This document shows positions 23,288 through 33,138 of a stretch of DNA of 64,000 nucleotides, piece by piece. Position 1 is the stretch's first letter; every line of letters starts with the position of its first letter. A program made the translations under genes and the position numbers. The stretch comes from Cafeteria roenbergensis (lineage: Eukaryota > Sar > Bigyra > Bicosoecida > Cafeteriaceae), in NCBI GenBank assembly GCA_008330645.1, contig VLTN01000019.1:1-64000 (forward strand). The letters are read 5' to 3'. Under the pieces are notes generated by a model that saw nothing but the letters and a program-made list of their open reading frames with translations, was not told the origin of the DNA and made no database searches.

Positions 23288-24469
23288 TCAGCGGCCGTCG
23301 GGAACGAGCCACACGGCGAGCAGGCCGTGGGCCCACAGGGCGGGAGACGACGCTAGAACTGCGAGCGTGCGGGCGAAGCAGCCTTGCCGCTCGGCCCACA
23401 GGGCGGAGTCGCCCTTTCGCAGCCACTGGCCCACCCCTCCCGCAGGGAAGATTGGGAGCACCACCCCGGCCTTGCGCGCGGGCTCCAGCATCGCGTCGTG
23501 GAGGTTCTTGAAGTCGTTGTACCGCCGGTTGAGGACGAAGGAGGCCACTTCGCTGCCCTCCACCACGTCCACGGCTGCGCATTCCGGGTGCGCCCTTGCT
23601 GCGGTGAGGAGCGCGGGCAGCGTGGTGCGCACCTGGATGCTGTAGCGAACCACGCCGTCAGGCCACAGGCGAGCGCCAGTCACGCGAAGGGAGAGCGGGG
23701 AGGCCGCGCCCGCTGCCCCCACGCCCCCGCGAAGCGGGTCGGCGCCGTACGCAGCGGCGTGGTCCGGGACAGCGGACGTCGGCGACGACGGAAGGCTGAC
23801 CGAGGGGGACCCGCGCGAAGCTGTTGCGGGCGGCGGGGGCACGGCAAGGCCAGACGGGGCGGACGCAGGCGGGGGGGGCTCGCAAGCGAACGCCGCGCGG
23901 CTGCTGCAGTTGTTGTCGTAAGTGGCGTTGCCTCCGTTGCCGCCGGGCGACGCGGCAGACGGCGGGGCCACGACTGCGGCAGGATACGCCACTGCGACGG
24001 GGCGCCCAGACGTCCCCGCGGCGTGGAAGCCGGGCGGCGGGGGCTCGTGGCGGACCTCCATGCCGCTGGTGCGAGGTCGCTCTCGCATCGCCGAGGCTGC
24101 CATGGCCGTCATGGCGGCGCCGGCCGCGATGCCGAGGCCCACCTCCGAGGCAACGTAGCCGTAGCCCGGCCCGTACCGAGTGTGGTGGTGGAACGGGTGC
24201 CTCCCGCCGCCGCCGCGATGGTCCCACCCAAAACCGTCTTCCATTGCAGCCTCCCGCCGGTCAAATCGCGCCTCGCGGCGCTCCTGCCGCGCCTCGCGCT
24301 CCAGCGCCATGCCGCGACCGATGTCTCCGTACGCAAACGCCTCCTGTGCTGCGCGCTCGTCGGCCCACGCCTCTCGATCGTGCATGCGAGCCTCGGCGCG
24401 ATGACTGCGAGCTTCCATGTGGCCGTGGTGGCCGTGGTGGCCGTGGTGGCCGTGGTGGTGGCCGAACAT
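23288..24469 (-). CDS. PX-domain protein with His/Gly-rich N-terminus
   Basis: 393 residues starting at ATG 24469; the frame stays open further upstream, but this ATG is the first supported start. The N-terminus is a repeated H-G-H-H motif (residues about 3-18), then a charged Arg/Glu/Ala-rich segment (about 20-75) that could be a coiled coil. A Gly/Ala segment (about 108-130, GLGIAAGAAMTAMAASAM) may be weakly membrane-associated. A disordered Pro/Ser/Ala linker follows. The C-terminal 120 residues form a PX domain: RRYNDFKNLHDAML, then LPIFPAGGVGQWLRKGD in the proline-rich loop position, and a helix with FARTLAVLASSPALW. PX domains bind phosphoinositides, usually PI3P on endosomes; the Arg of RRYNDF is the expected lipid contact. 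A role in endosomal sorting is inferred from the domain only. Confidence 0.8.
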   Translation of the reverse strand: MFGHHHGHHGHHGHHGHMEARSHRAEARMHDREAWADERAAQEAFAYGDIGRGMALEREARQERREARFDRREAAMEDGFGWDHRGGGGRHPFHHHTRYGPGYGYVASEVGLGIAAGAAMTAMAASAMRERPRTSGMEVRHEPPPPGFHAAGTSGRPVAVAYPAAVVAPPSAASPGGNGGNATYDNNCSSRAAFACEPPPPASAPSGLAVPPPPATASRGSPSVSLPSSPTSAVPDHAAAYGADPLRGGVGAAGAASPLSLRVTGARLWPDGVVRYSIQVRTTLPALLTAARAHPECAAVDVVEGSEVASFVLNRRYNDFKNLHDAMLEPARKAGVVLPIFPAGGVGQWLRKGDSALWAERQGCFARTLAVLASSPALWAHGLLAVWLVPDGR

Positions 24470-24894
24470 TCCCCGCGAACGCGCAGAAGGGCGCAAACGG
24501 CGTCCTCTCTGCTGCAGGCGAGCGCGAGGCGGGACCAGGGCGGGGGGAGGGAGGCGAATTGCGGCGAGCGTCAACCTGCAGTCCAGCAATTCACGCCGGC
24601 GTGACTCGCGACTGCTCGCGCCTCACAGCACCGGGCTGCCGCGCGCACTGGGTGCTCTCACCTGATCTGGCGCGCCGAGCGGCTCAGCGGGCAGGATGTG
24701 GGGGAGCCTCGTGAGGCAGCGTCGAGTGCGAGCGTGGGAGAATGGCGCTTGCGACAACTCTCTGCCGCTGTCCGGAACACGAAGAAAAAGCGCGCAGTTT
24801 CGATTGTTGCAGCGAACTGCTCCCACGCACTGCTCCCACCGCAAAGCATTCGCGCCAAGGCGCCGCCCCGCCGCGCGAACGTGTCGCATCTCAT
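24470..24894. other. Intergenic: PX gene upstream region / J-protein gene 3' flank
   Basis: 425 bases between two minus-strand genes. The sequence is slightly less GC-rich (for example around 24780-24810) but shows no recognisable promoter box, repeat or RNA gene. Confidence 0.45.
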
Positions 24895-27800
24895 CTAGTA
24901 TGCTCCAGCCCGACGCGGCCGCCGCTTGCGGATGGGGTCGGCTGGACGCACGGGCGCTGCGCGGGCCGAGGCCGCAACCGCCGCCGCTTGCGCCCGCCTG
25001 GCCGCCTCCTGGGCCTGCCTGTAGACGCCGTCGTAGTCAGCTCGCGCGGCAGGGTCGCAAAGCACCTCGTACGCGGACGTGACGGCCTTGAACTGCTCTT
25101 CCGCCTGCTTGACAGACTGCTCCGTGGCTCCGGGCTTGCGGGACGCCTTGTCCGGATGCAGGTCCCGCGCCCGGCGCCGGTATGCGCGCTTGATGTCGCT
25201 CTCGGCAGCCCCGAATGGCACACCGAGCAGGTCGTAGTGCGACCCCGGCATGGGAGGGGCATCGGGGGAACCCGCGGCAGCAGCAGCGGCAGCAGCAGCC
25301 GCATCAGCGCCGGCGCTGGCGCCCGCGCGCCCCGGCGCGCTGTCACGCTGCCCCTCCGCCTCGCGGGCCCGCTGGCGTTGGGCGCGCCGCCTTGCGGCCT
25401 CTGCCTCCGCGTGTGCGGCGGCCGCGGCTTCAGCTGCGGCTCGCGCCTCCGCTGCCCGCCTCTCCGCCGCTCGGGCGTCTGCCAAGGCTGCCGCAGCGCC
25501 GAGCGCAGCTCCCAAAAGCGAGCCGAGCGGGCCAGGGTGCGACCCAGCCGAACGCAGAGCCATGCGCGCCGCTGCACCCGCCATGTCGCCCCAGCCGCCC
25601 TCCGCCGCCTGCCATGCCTCAGCAACGGCCGCGTTGGAGCAGCCCACGACCTCTGCGCCGGACAACGCCCAGTCCGCTGCGCGGCGCCTGGGCCGCACAG
25701 CCCAGCCGACACCCCCACCCGAGGCCTCCGTCGGCAGCCCGCCCCCGCTGGCCCCAGCTAGCCGGAGCCCCTCGAAGCAGCGGGTGGCCGCCAGCGCGCC
25801 CCGGACCCAGCGCTCGGCCTCTGCCGCATCGGCCCTCAGCGCCCACAGCGCGCACCCCGCGCACACCCGCGCGGCGGCAGAGCGCGGCCGCAGCGCCACA
25901 GCCGTCACGCACCACTCCTTGGCGCGCTCAGCGCCGGCAAGCCGCTCGGAGGGCAGCCCGTCGGAGGGCAGGCCCCCTCCCGCGCCAGCGCCGCCGGCCC
26001 ACCCGTCTGCCTCCGCGGCAAGCCCCGCCCCGACGGAGCGGCACGCCTCCATGAGCGCCGCCGCCGCCGCGACGGACAGCAGCCCCCCGGCGGCCGCCTC
26101 GCGCACAGCCGCCCCCAGCCGCTCCCCGGCAGCGGACCGCGCCCGACGGCGATCCGCGGCGGGCACGCCACCGCCAGGGGAGGCGGCCGTGGCGTCGCTC
26201 GCGTCTGCCGCCGCAGCCGCATCCATCACGGCGCGAGCCGTCTTGGCGAGCGAGGCGGCTGCGTCGACGACGGCTCCCAGCGCCCGCTCTTCCGCTGGCT
26301 CTGCCGACCCGCTGCCCAGCGGCAAGGCCTCGCCCCGTCCCGACGCAGCCGCCTGGCCCGCTGCCCCGAGCCTGCCCGCGCGCACGGCCGATCGAATCTG
26401 CTCCTCGGCAGCCCTGCCCCCCCCCGCCACGCACGCTGCCGCCACCCACCTGGCGTCCTCCTCGAGCTCTGCCAGCTCTCGCTCGGCGTGCGCGGCCAGG
26501 GCCAGAGCAGCCTCCTTCCCCAGCCGCTCCGCCGCCGCCAGCGCCGCCTCGCACCCGAGGTCCGCCGCCCTCGCTCCCGCGCAGAAGTGCCTGCCCCACT
26601 CTCCGCCCGCCCCGCCCCGCCCTGCGCCTCCTGGCTTGGACCGGCGTGCCCTGGCCTCCGAGGCCAGCCGCGGCACGAGGTCGGCGAGCGCCTCTGCGCA
26701 CAGCGCTGCCGCCCGCTCGCCGTCAGCTGACCACCTCGCCCGCGCCTCCACCAGCCGCAGCGAAAGCTCCGCAGCGGATCGGAAGGGCGCGGGGGAGGCG
26801 GGCGAGGGCGCGGCGCCCAGCTCCTGCCCGCCTGCTGCGGCGCCGCGGCTGTCCCCGCCGGGCGGGACGCTTGCGGCCGAGGCGCCGGCCGACGCAGCCG
26901 CCGCCAGCGCGGCCGCAGCCCAGGGCTCCGATCCCGCCTCATACACCGCCGCAAGCGACCCGGCAGAGCCACTGAGCAGCGCCGGCAGCGAGCCGACGCC
27001 CCCCGCCGACGCTGCGGGCCCCTTGGCCACAAGGCAGGCGAGAGCCGACACCCCGCTGCCCAGCCAGCGGCGCCAATCCTCCCCCTGCCGCGAAACCGCG
27101 CCGGTGTCCGTTTCGGAGCCGCTCCTCCAAGCGGCATCCCTCGCAAGGTCCATGGCGCGCGCGGCGGCCTCCGGGCCGGCGCTGCACACCTGCGCGGCCA
27201 CCGCGCTGCTGCGAGGGAGGGCGGTGGCAGCGGCAGCCACCGCAGCGGCAGCCTCGGAGGCGGCTTCCAGGGCCGCCACCTCCGCTCCGAGCTGCGCCGT
27301 GACCGCGGCCGCCTCCCCCCCTCCGCTCGCGCTCGCGCTCTCCGAGCCCTCAGCGGCAGCGGCAGCGGCAGCGCCGTCCACCAGCCGGGGAAGCGTTCCC
27401 ACGGCCCACCTGGCCTCCTCGGCCTCCCCGAGCCGCACGCAGCAGCGGACCAGCCGCACAACCATGGCCTTGGGCAGGCCCTGCGGCGAAACCGCCGGCG
27501 TTCCATCAGCGCCCGTCGTGCCTGCCAGCGACGCGGCCACAGTGGCGCCTGCCCATATGCCGAGGGCGCGGCGGCAGAGCCAGTGGGCCTCCTTGGCCTG
27601 CCCTGCGGCCATGGCGCAGGCGGCCGCGTTGCCGGCCGCGCGGACAGCGCAAGCCGCGATACGCGCGCCGGTGCGGGCGCCTTCCAGGTCCACAGCGCAA
27701 GCAGGGGCGCCGGTCGCGCCGGCTGCGGCCTCCGAGGGGCCGGAGCGGCGTGCCTGCGTCACGCGGGCGAGTGCCTGCCGGAAGGAAGCCGCTGCCTCCC

Positions 27801-28482
27801 GCAGCCCTCCAGAGTGGAACTGCTCCCGCCCCTGCGCCAGATCGTTCCCCACTGCAGTGGAGAGCGCCTCAAGGGCGGCGGAGGGCGCTGGGAGCTCCGG
27901 TGCGGCCATAGGTTGCCGGGGAACCCGAGCATCGCTTCGGCCGCCACCGGCTGACGCCCTGTACTCTGCGGCCGCAGTGGCAAACGCGCTTGGGTCCTGC
28001 CCGAAGCCCGCGAATGCCAGGTCCATCTCCGGGCCCGGCCAGTTTGCTGCGCGTCGCGAGCGGTCGCGCTTCTTCGCCAGTGTTTTCGGCCGGTGCCCAA
28101 AGCTGAACGCGGGGGCCGCCTCGCCAGCTGCGGGCGCCGCCGGGATGCGAAACATGGGCGGCTCCGAGCTGGCCGCCGGCCATGCGAACGGCGCCGGAGC
28201 CGCAGGCGGAGCGGCGGGCTTGGGCCAAGCTGGCTTGCACGTCGGAAGCGAGGTCGGAGCTCCCCAGGCCGGCGGCGCCGTGTGCCCCGCAGGGACGTGG
28301 CTGATTGGGGTCGGCGGAGCGAATTTGAACCTCGGCGAGCCAGCAGGCGACGGCAGCGGCGCCCCCCCGCTCGCCTTTGCCTTGTTGCTGGTTGGGCGGT
28401 TCGCGGAGAGTGGCTCGCACCCACCGAGTCCTGGCTTCCGCTTCTTGCGGATGCGCGAGTGCCCGACGCCCTCGTGAAACAT
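24895..28482 (-). CDS. J-domain (DnaJ/HSP40) protein with a large Ala-rich, possibly TPR-like, N-terminal region
   Basis: 1,195 residues from ATG 28482; the frame is open upstream to 29157, but that part overlaps the divergent neighbour and its promoter. The C-terminal 120 residues carry a complete J domain: HYDLLGVPFGAAESDIKRAY, then DLHPDKASRK with the HPD tripeptide that stimulates Hsp70 ATPase, and EQFKAVTSAYEVLCDPAARA. A basic tail (PIRKRRPRR) ends the protein. Upstream helical repeats such as REQFHSGGLREAAASFRQAL look like degenerate TPRs, giving a DNAJC7-like TPR-J order; the middle is extremely Ala/Glu-rich and hard to assign. The N-terminal 150 residues are Pro-rich and basic. It is likely an Hsp70 co-chaperone of the cytosol or nucleus. 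The J domain is certain; the TPR call is tentative. Confidence 0.85.
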   Translation of the reverse strand: MFHEGVGHSRIRKKRKPGLGGCEPLSANRPTSNKAKASGGAPLPSPAGSPRFKFAPPTPISHVPAGHTAPPAWGAPTSLPTCKPAWPKPAAPPAAPAPFAWPAASSEPPMFRIPAAPAAGEAAPAFSFGHRPKTLAKKRDRSRRAANWPGPEMDLAFAGFGQDPSAFATAAAEYRASAGGGRSDARVPRQPMAAPELPAPSAALEALSTAVGNDLAQGREQFHSGGLREAAASFRQALARVTQARRSGPSEAAAGATGAPACAVDLEGARTGARIAACAVRAAGNAAACAMAAGQAKEAHWLCRRALGIWAGATVAASLAGTTGADGTPAVSPQGLPKAMVVRLVRCCVRLGEAEEARWAVGTLPRLVDGAAAAAAAEGSESASASGGGEAAAVTAQLGAEVAALEAASEAAAAVAAAATALPRSSAVAAQVCSAGPEAAARAMDLARDAAWRSGSETDTGAVSRQGEDWRRWLGSGVSALACLVAKGPAASAGGVGSLPALLSGSAGSLAAVYEAGSEPWAAAALAAAASAGASAASVPPGGDSRGAAAGGQELGAAPSPASPAPFRSAAELSLRLVEARARWSADGERAAALCAEALADLVPRLASEARARRSKPGGAGRGGAGGEWGRHFCAGARAADLGCEAALAAAERLGKEAALALAAHAERELAELEEDARWVAAACVAGGGRAAEEQIRSAVRAGRLGAAGQAAASGRGEALPLGSGSAEPAEERALGAVVDAAASLAKTARAVMDAAAAADASDATAASPGGGVPAADRRRARSAAGERLGAAVREAAAGGLLSVAAAAALMEACRSVGAGLAAEADGWAGGAGAGGGLPSDGLPSERLAGAERAKEWCVTAVALRPRSAAARVCAGCALWALRADAAEAERWVRGALAATRCFEGLRLAGASGGGLPTEASGGGVGWAVRPRRRAADWALSGAEVVGCSNAAVAEAWQAAEGGWGDMAGAAARMALRSAGSHPGPLGSLLGAALGAAAALADARAAERRAAEARAAAEAAAAAHAEAEAARRRAQRQRAREAEGQRDSAPGRAGASAGADAAAAAAAAAAGSPDAPPMPGSHYDLLGVPFGAAESDIKRAYRRRARDLHPDKASRKPGATEQSVKQAEEQFKAVTSAYEVLCDPAARADYDGVYRQAQEAARRAQAAAVAASARAAPVRPADPIRKRRPRRAGAY

Positions 28483-28891
28483 CGTCAGCTGCCGAAGCGG
28501 CGTGCAGCACGCGCCCTGAGCTCGCCCGCGGGCCCCCTTGGTCCGCCAGGGGAGTGTGACGGAGGGGGGACGGGGGCCAGACTCCCAAGTCGCTGTCGTC
28601 CTTCTCGCCGATATATAAGAAGCCGCAAACATCGCAGCGTCGGGTGTCGTCACAAGCTCGCGGCGTTGTGGCAACGCGGCGTCGCTGACATTGCCACAGC
28701 TCCGGGCGCGACTCGCCGCGCGCGCTTGCCGGCCCACCGCACTCCCCGCAAGCGGTGCGCCGCGCGGCCAGGCCCGCAACCCGTTGCGGCGGGGTCCCCC
28801 GGAGCGCGCGCTCAAGGCGGCGGCCAGCGCGGGGGCTGCTCCGTGTCGCGGAGAGTTCCGCAAGGGCTCTCCTTCGTCGCGCCCCGCAGCC
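28483..28891. promoter_or_regulatory. Bidirectional promoter region with TATATA element
   Basis: 409 bases separate two divergent starts (28482 minus, 28892 plus). GATATATAAG at 28610-28619 is the only AT-rich island in this GC-rich stretch. It could serve either gene because TATATA reads similarly on both strands. It is about 130 bases from the minus-strand ATG and 275 bases from the plus-strand ATG. Confidence 0.45.
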
Positions 28892-29796
28892 ATGTTGGAG
28901 GCGCACGACAGCGACCGGCTGGAGGACGCGATGCGAATGCAGGCAGCCAGAACGGAAATCGAGAGCGGCAGCCTCGCGCTCGTGCTCCGGGCGCTGGGAA
29001 TCGAGTTCGGCGGGCCGACGTGGTCGTCCTGCTGCCGCGCACTGATGCTGGTGTTGGCGTGTGCGCTGTTCAACGTCATCATGTTCCTCGTCCACGTCCT
29101 TGGGCAGTCGTCAAGCGCATGGTCGAGCCTGCTGTCGGTGTTCACTATGGACTTCATTTGGGTTGCGGGCTTTGTCTCGTACTTCAGCTACCGCAGCGGC
29201 CTGAGGGTGGCCCTGCGCGAGATGGCCGTCATTTTGTTCAAGTATCGCCGGCCAGTTGAGGAGGACTGTGGCTGGGAGAACGAGGTCGGCAGCGACGACG
29301 GGGACGGGGGCGGGGCTGGCCCCGATCCGGAGCGCGGCGCGGGCAATGGCTGGGCAGGGGGCAACCCTGCCGCGGCGGTCGCCGTTGCGGCCGGCGGCGG
29401 CGCATGGCACAGGGAGGAAGCCGGCGCCCCGCTGGACCCGCAGGGGCAAGGGGAGGGGGCATCTCACGAGCTGGAGGAGCGCCCCGGTGACGAGGTGGAC
29501 TGCGCCGACGCGTGCCTCTGCTGCGGCCAGCGCCGGGCGGGGGGCGCGGGCGGCCAGCACTGCCTCGTCAGGATTCGTGACTGCCTGTGCGGGTGTGGGT
29601 GCGGCGACGACGACGGCCTGGCCGGCGCTGGCAGCGCTGGGTGGGGAGTCTCTCCCCGCCACCGCTCACGCCGCTCACGGGGCGGCGGAGGCGGGTCCTC
29701 GTGGGGCCGCAGGTTCCACCGTCAGTCAGTGGCCCCTCTCCACGCGATCGACGGAGCAAGTCCCTCCTCCCCCGCTGCCGCTGCCGCTACCGCGGC

Positions 29797-29828
<32 letters not shown>

Positions 29829-31705
29829 GCGAAGGGCGGGCCGGCCGCGCCCCGCGCTGCGCCGCGGACGACGGCGCCGCGGCTGCCGACGGCCTGCTCG
29901 ACAGCCTCAGCCGCCAGGCGCTCAAGGGCTACCCCGAGAGCATGGCCAGCCTCCGCCGCGCCCTCGCCGACCTCCACCCGAGGGACACGCCCTCCAGCGC
30001 GCTCCGCGTGCAGCGCCTCCGCTTCGCCCAGGGCGTCGCCGCCCTCGCCGCCGCCCTCGCCCTCTTCACCGCCTTCGAGGGCCTCACCCTTGCCTTCGAC
30101 TTTGCGTCGTTCCGCGCGGCAGAGCTGAGCACGGGCATTCCGGCAGAGCTGCTCATCGCAGCCTCCATCCTGTCCTACGTCTTCTCCGTGGCAGCGCCGC
30201 TCGGCAGCACCGTGGGGGCGGCGGCCCTGCTGGGGGTCCTTTCTTCAGAGCCGTTACGCATCCGGGCCACCCTCCTGGCCATGTCTCGCGTGGCCCCCGT
30301 CGACCACCACAGCCTCCACCATCACCACAGCGGCCACGGTCTCGACCAGGCGGGTGTCTACGGCCGGCTTGGAGCCGGCCCCCTGCTGGCAGCAGCAGCC
30401 ACCGCGGTCGGCAGAGGCAACCTCCCGGGGCTCGCTGCCGCGGGGAGCGGGCCGGGCGCCGGGCTCGTGCCGCAGCTGGTCCCGCTTCGCCGCATGCCGT
30501 CCGGCGCCTCCATGCAGGGCTTCCTGGACGACACGGCGTCCGCCCAGCCGCGGAACCCGTCGCGCCTGGGAAGCACGCCGCCGCGGCCGCTGGACGGCTA
30601 CGCCGCTGCGGAGCTGCGGCGGGCCGCCCCTGTGCCCGTTCCCAGGCGAAACGGGGGGGGTGCTGTGGCGGTGGGCGTTCGCGGCGGGGCGGCGATGGAG
30701 GTGGCGCGCCGCCGTGGCTCCGCGGTCCCGCGCGCGAGCCGCGGCCGCGCTGCCGACGGCGGGACTAGCAGCGACGCCTGGCACCAGCGCGCGGCCTCGG
30801 GGGCTCCCGCGGCGGGCAGAGGCGGCCCTGCCTCCGGCCAGGCGGGCATGCTCGGCCGCGGCCTGTCGGCCCCCACGCTGGCGCCCGACCGCCTGCTCGG
30901 CCTTCAGCGGGCCAGCAGCCCCCCGCCCGGGCTGGAGTGGCGGGACCGGACCGAGGGCGGGCCCAGCGGGGCCAGCCTGGCCTCGAGCGGGCTTGCAGGC
31001 CGGCCGCGAATGGTCCGACAGACCACCGAGTGGACTGGGGAGGGCGAGGACCACCGCCTCATCGATGGAGACGCGGAGGCCGCCGTCGCGGCAGCCATGG
31101 CGAGCCAGTACGGCGGCGGGTCGGCGACCGGCTCGGCGCCGCATGCGCCCCTGCAGCCGCTGGCAGGGGCCGCAGGGGCGGCGGCGGGCCCCGAGGCCAC
31201 CGCCTCGCTGCGGCCGTGGCTGCAGCTGTTCGACGCGCAGCTGGCCCGCGTGCGCGCCCAGAGGCGAACCGCCAGCCGGATATCGAGGCAGATGGGCGGG
31301 CCAAGCGCCCTCATCTCCGTCCTCATGCTGGCGGCAGGGCTCTTGTTTCTGGTGCTCTCGCAGTCGATGACCGGCGGCAGCAGCGTGGCCACGATTGGGT
31401 TCGCGTCGCTCTTCTTCGCCGTCTCGCAGCTCCCCCTGCTGCTCTTCGCCATGTACACGGCAGCGCTGAGGAAGCCGCTGCTGGTCGTGGCGTCGGCCCC
31501 TGCGGGCGTGCTGGCGCAGTGCGCGGCGTTGCGCGGCCCTGCCCTCAGCGTGCTGCTGTCGGCGAGACTGGAGACGGACGCGGTGTCGCTGCTTGGCGCC
31601 GTGATCGACCCAGCCTCCGCCATCCGACTGGCGAGCCTCCAAGTCAGCCTGGTCGTCTTGGCGATCCAGCAGATGGGCGGAATTCGGCTCAGCCTGGACG
31701 TGTGA
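28892..31705 (+). CDS. Multi-pass membrane protein of unknown family
   Basis: 937 residues. The start ATG at 28892 is chosen because the sequence before it is not protein-like. Predicted membrane segments lie at about residues 48-68 (ALMLVLACALFNVIMFLVHV), 84-103 (FTMDFIWVAGFVSYFSY), 377-400 (QGVAALAAALALFTAFEGL), 415-445 (ASILSYVFSVAAPLGSTVGA) and two near 808-860 (ISVLMLAAGLLFLVLSQ; IGFASLFFAVSQLPLLLFAM). Two long polar low-complexity loops separate them: about 115-350, rich in Gly/Ala/Ser with a Cys-rich patch (CLCGCGCG-like, about 29490-29610), and about 480-790. The C-terminus is hydrophobic. I do not recognise the family. Paired hydrophobic segments with large cytosolic inserts would suit a channel or scaffold protein, but that is speculation. 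Confidence 0.7.
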
Positions 31706-32098
31706 CGCAGCGCTTCGCCCTCGATAGTGACAGCTCCGTCGACCCCGCTCCTTCGGCCGGCGCGTCCGCGTGCGGCCGCCCTTTGCGCGCGCTTCTGGCG
31801 CCGCAGACCGCAGCGCAGCCGAAGAGGGGTCACGGACGAGCGCTTTCCGCGAGAGGGGCCGCTCGTGGGCATGGGGGGGGGGGCGTGGCGGTGGCCGCAT
31901 TGGCGCGCTCGTCGAGCGCACACGTCAGCAAGAACCGCAACTGGCTTGTGGTTGATTTTGGCCCGGCGCCACAGGCCTCAGGGCGACACTTGCCGCCTTG
32001 GCACTGAGCCGCGCGCCACCACTCAAGCCCCGACGGGCCAGCTTGGTGGCGGCAGGACTGCTGCCGGCTCTCGAAGGCCTCGCCCGGCGCATTGAAAC
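31706..32098. other. Intergenic region, nothing recognised
   Basis: 393 bases between two plus-strand genes. A G10 run lies at about 31874-31883. No RNA gene, repeat array or promoter box was recognised. Confidence 0.45.
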
Positions 32099-32695
32099 AT
32101 GGGCGCGGGCCCGAGCAGAGTGCCCGACTGCATGGAAGGCGAGGCGCACGGCCTCCTGCTGACGCCGGCGCGCGCGACCGAGCGGCGCCTGGAGGCGGCC
32201 ATCCCCCTTCGCTACATCGAACCACGATCGTGCGGGAATTGGGCCGTGGCCGCGTCCCATGGACTGGAGCTGGCCAAGCTGCCCGCCCGCGACGTGCACG
32301 CATTTCCCCAGCTGGCAGTCCTCGCCGGCGAGACCGCCGAGCGCCTGCTCTCGCGAGCCCTGGAGGCGCTCCCCGAGCTTACGGTGTTTGAGTCGGGGAC
32401 CATGCACGGCGAAGGCTTGCCCCACGTGGGAGCCGACACGGCGTTCGCTCGCGGCGCTGATGTGACCCTCGTGTTCAAATTCGTGGACGACGTTCGGATC
32501 GAGGTCACAGTCAACCCCGCCACGGCGGGAGGCACGCCACCATTCGCGACGTTTGGCATTTGGTCCTCGTCTCGCTTGGGAACCAACGGCTTTGGCAAGA
32601 ACACAGCCAGAGTCAAAGACTTCGCGACCCGAATCGTCGCACACATCGGAGCGTTCAAGCCCACTGCACCCGGGCAGCTGTCCGCTTCGCGGTGA
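32099..32695 (+). CDS. Small hypothetical protein, possibly N-myristoylated
   Basis: 198 residues. The start MGAGPSR fits the N-myristoylation pattern (Gly2, Ser6), with Cys11 available for palmitoylation, so it may sit on a membrane. The rest is compact and globular-looking, unlike its low-complexity neighbours: alternating hydrophobic and charged segments such as VTLVFKFVDDVRIEVTVNPA and a C-terminal helix RVKDFATRIVAHIGAF. No domain was recognised and no transmembrane helix is present. Single exon; 443 bases before the next gene. Confidence 0.65.
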   Translation: MGAGPSRVPDCMEGEAHGLLLTPARATERRLEAAIPLRYIEPRSCGNWAVAASHGLELAKLPARDVHAFPQLAVLAGETAERLLSRALEALPELTVFESGTMHGEGLPHVGADTAFARGADVTLVFKFVDDVRIEVTVNPATAGGTPPFATFGIWSSSRLGTNGFGKNTARVKDFATRIVAHIGAFKPTAPGQLSASR

Positions 32696-33138
32696 GCAGG
32701 CTCGCTCGCTCAACTTCTTGGCAGTCGAGAGCCTTGTCTGCATTGCTCGCACTGGCTGTCCGGAGGGCGGGCGGCGGGTTCGGATTGGGAGCCGCGCGCT
32801 CCCCGATTGTGTTTGCGTGAACTGTTGTGTCTGCATGCGGCTGCCCGTCAGGGGAATGCTCCCGGCCTGCGCGAGCGCCAGAACGAGATCCGCGAACCGT
32901 TCTCTTTGCACTGCGCCAAGGACTTGCTCGTGGCTATCTGAGAACCAGCGCCAGTAGAGGGCGTTCTGCTGCGCACGTCACTGCCCTGCCGCCGGAAAGC
33001 AGCACTCTCGGCGCTGGCCGCTCCCCTGCCGTCAAGCGCCCGCCCCAGCCTTGAGTCCGGCACCTCTCCCGGGGGCGCTCGTCACAAAACACTGGCAGGT
33101 GTGTTGACGGGCTCTTGGACCGTGCGGCTGCAGCCAGA
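32696..33138. other. Intergenic region, nothing recognised
   Basis: 443 bases between two plus-strand genes. The first 150 bases have some T/G-rich sequence (for example around 32805-32835), consistent with a 3' UTR, but no defined signal is seen. Confidence 0.4.

Noticed and set aside
25250-28477. 1,075-codon plus-strand Ala/Ser/Pro-rich ORF
   Set aside because: Antisense shadow of the J-domain gene; the minus strand has a complete J domain with HPD.
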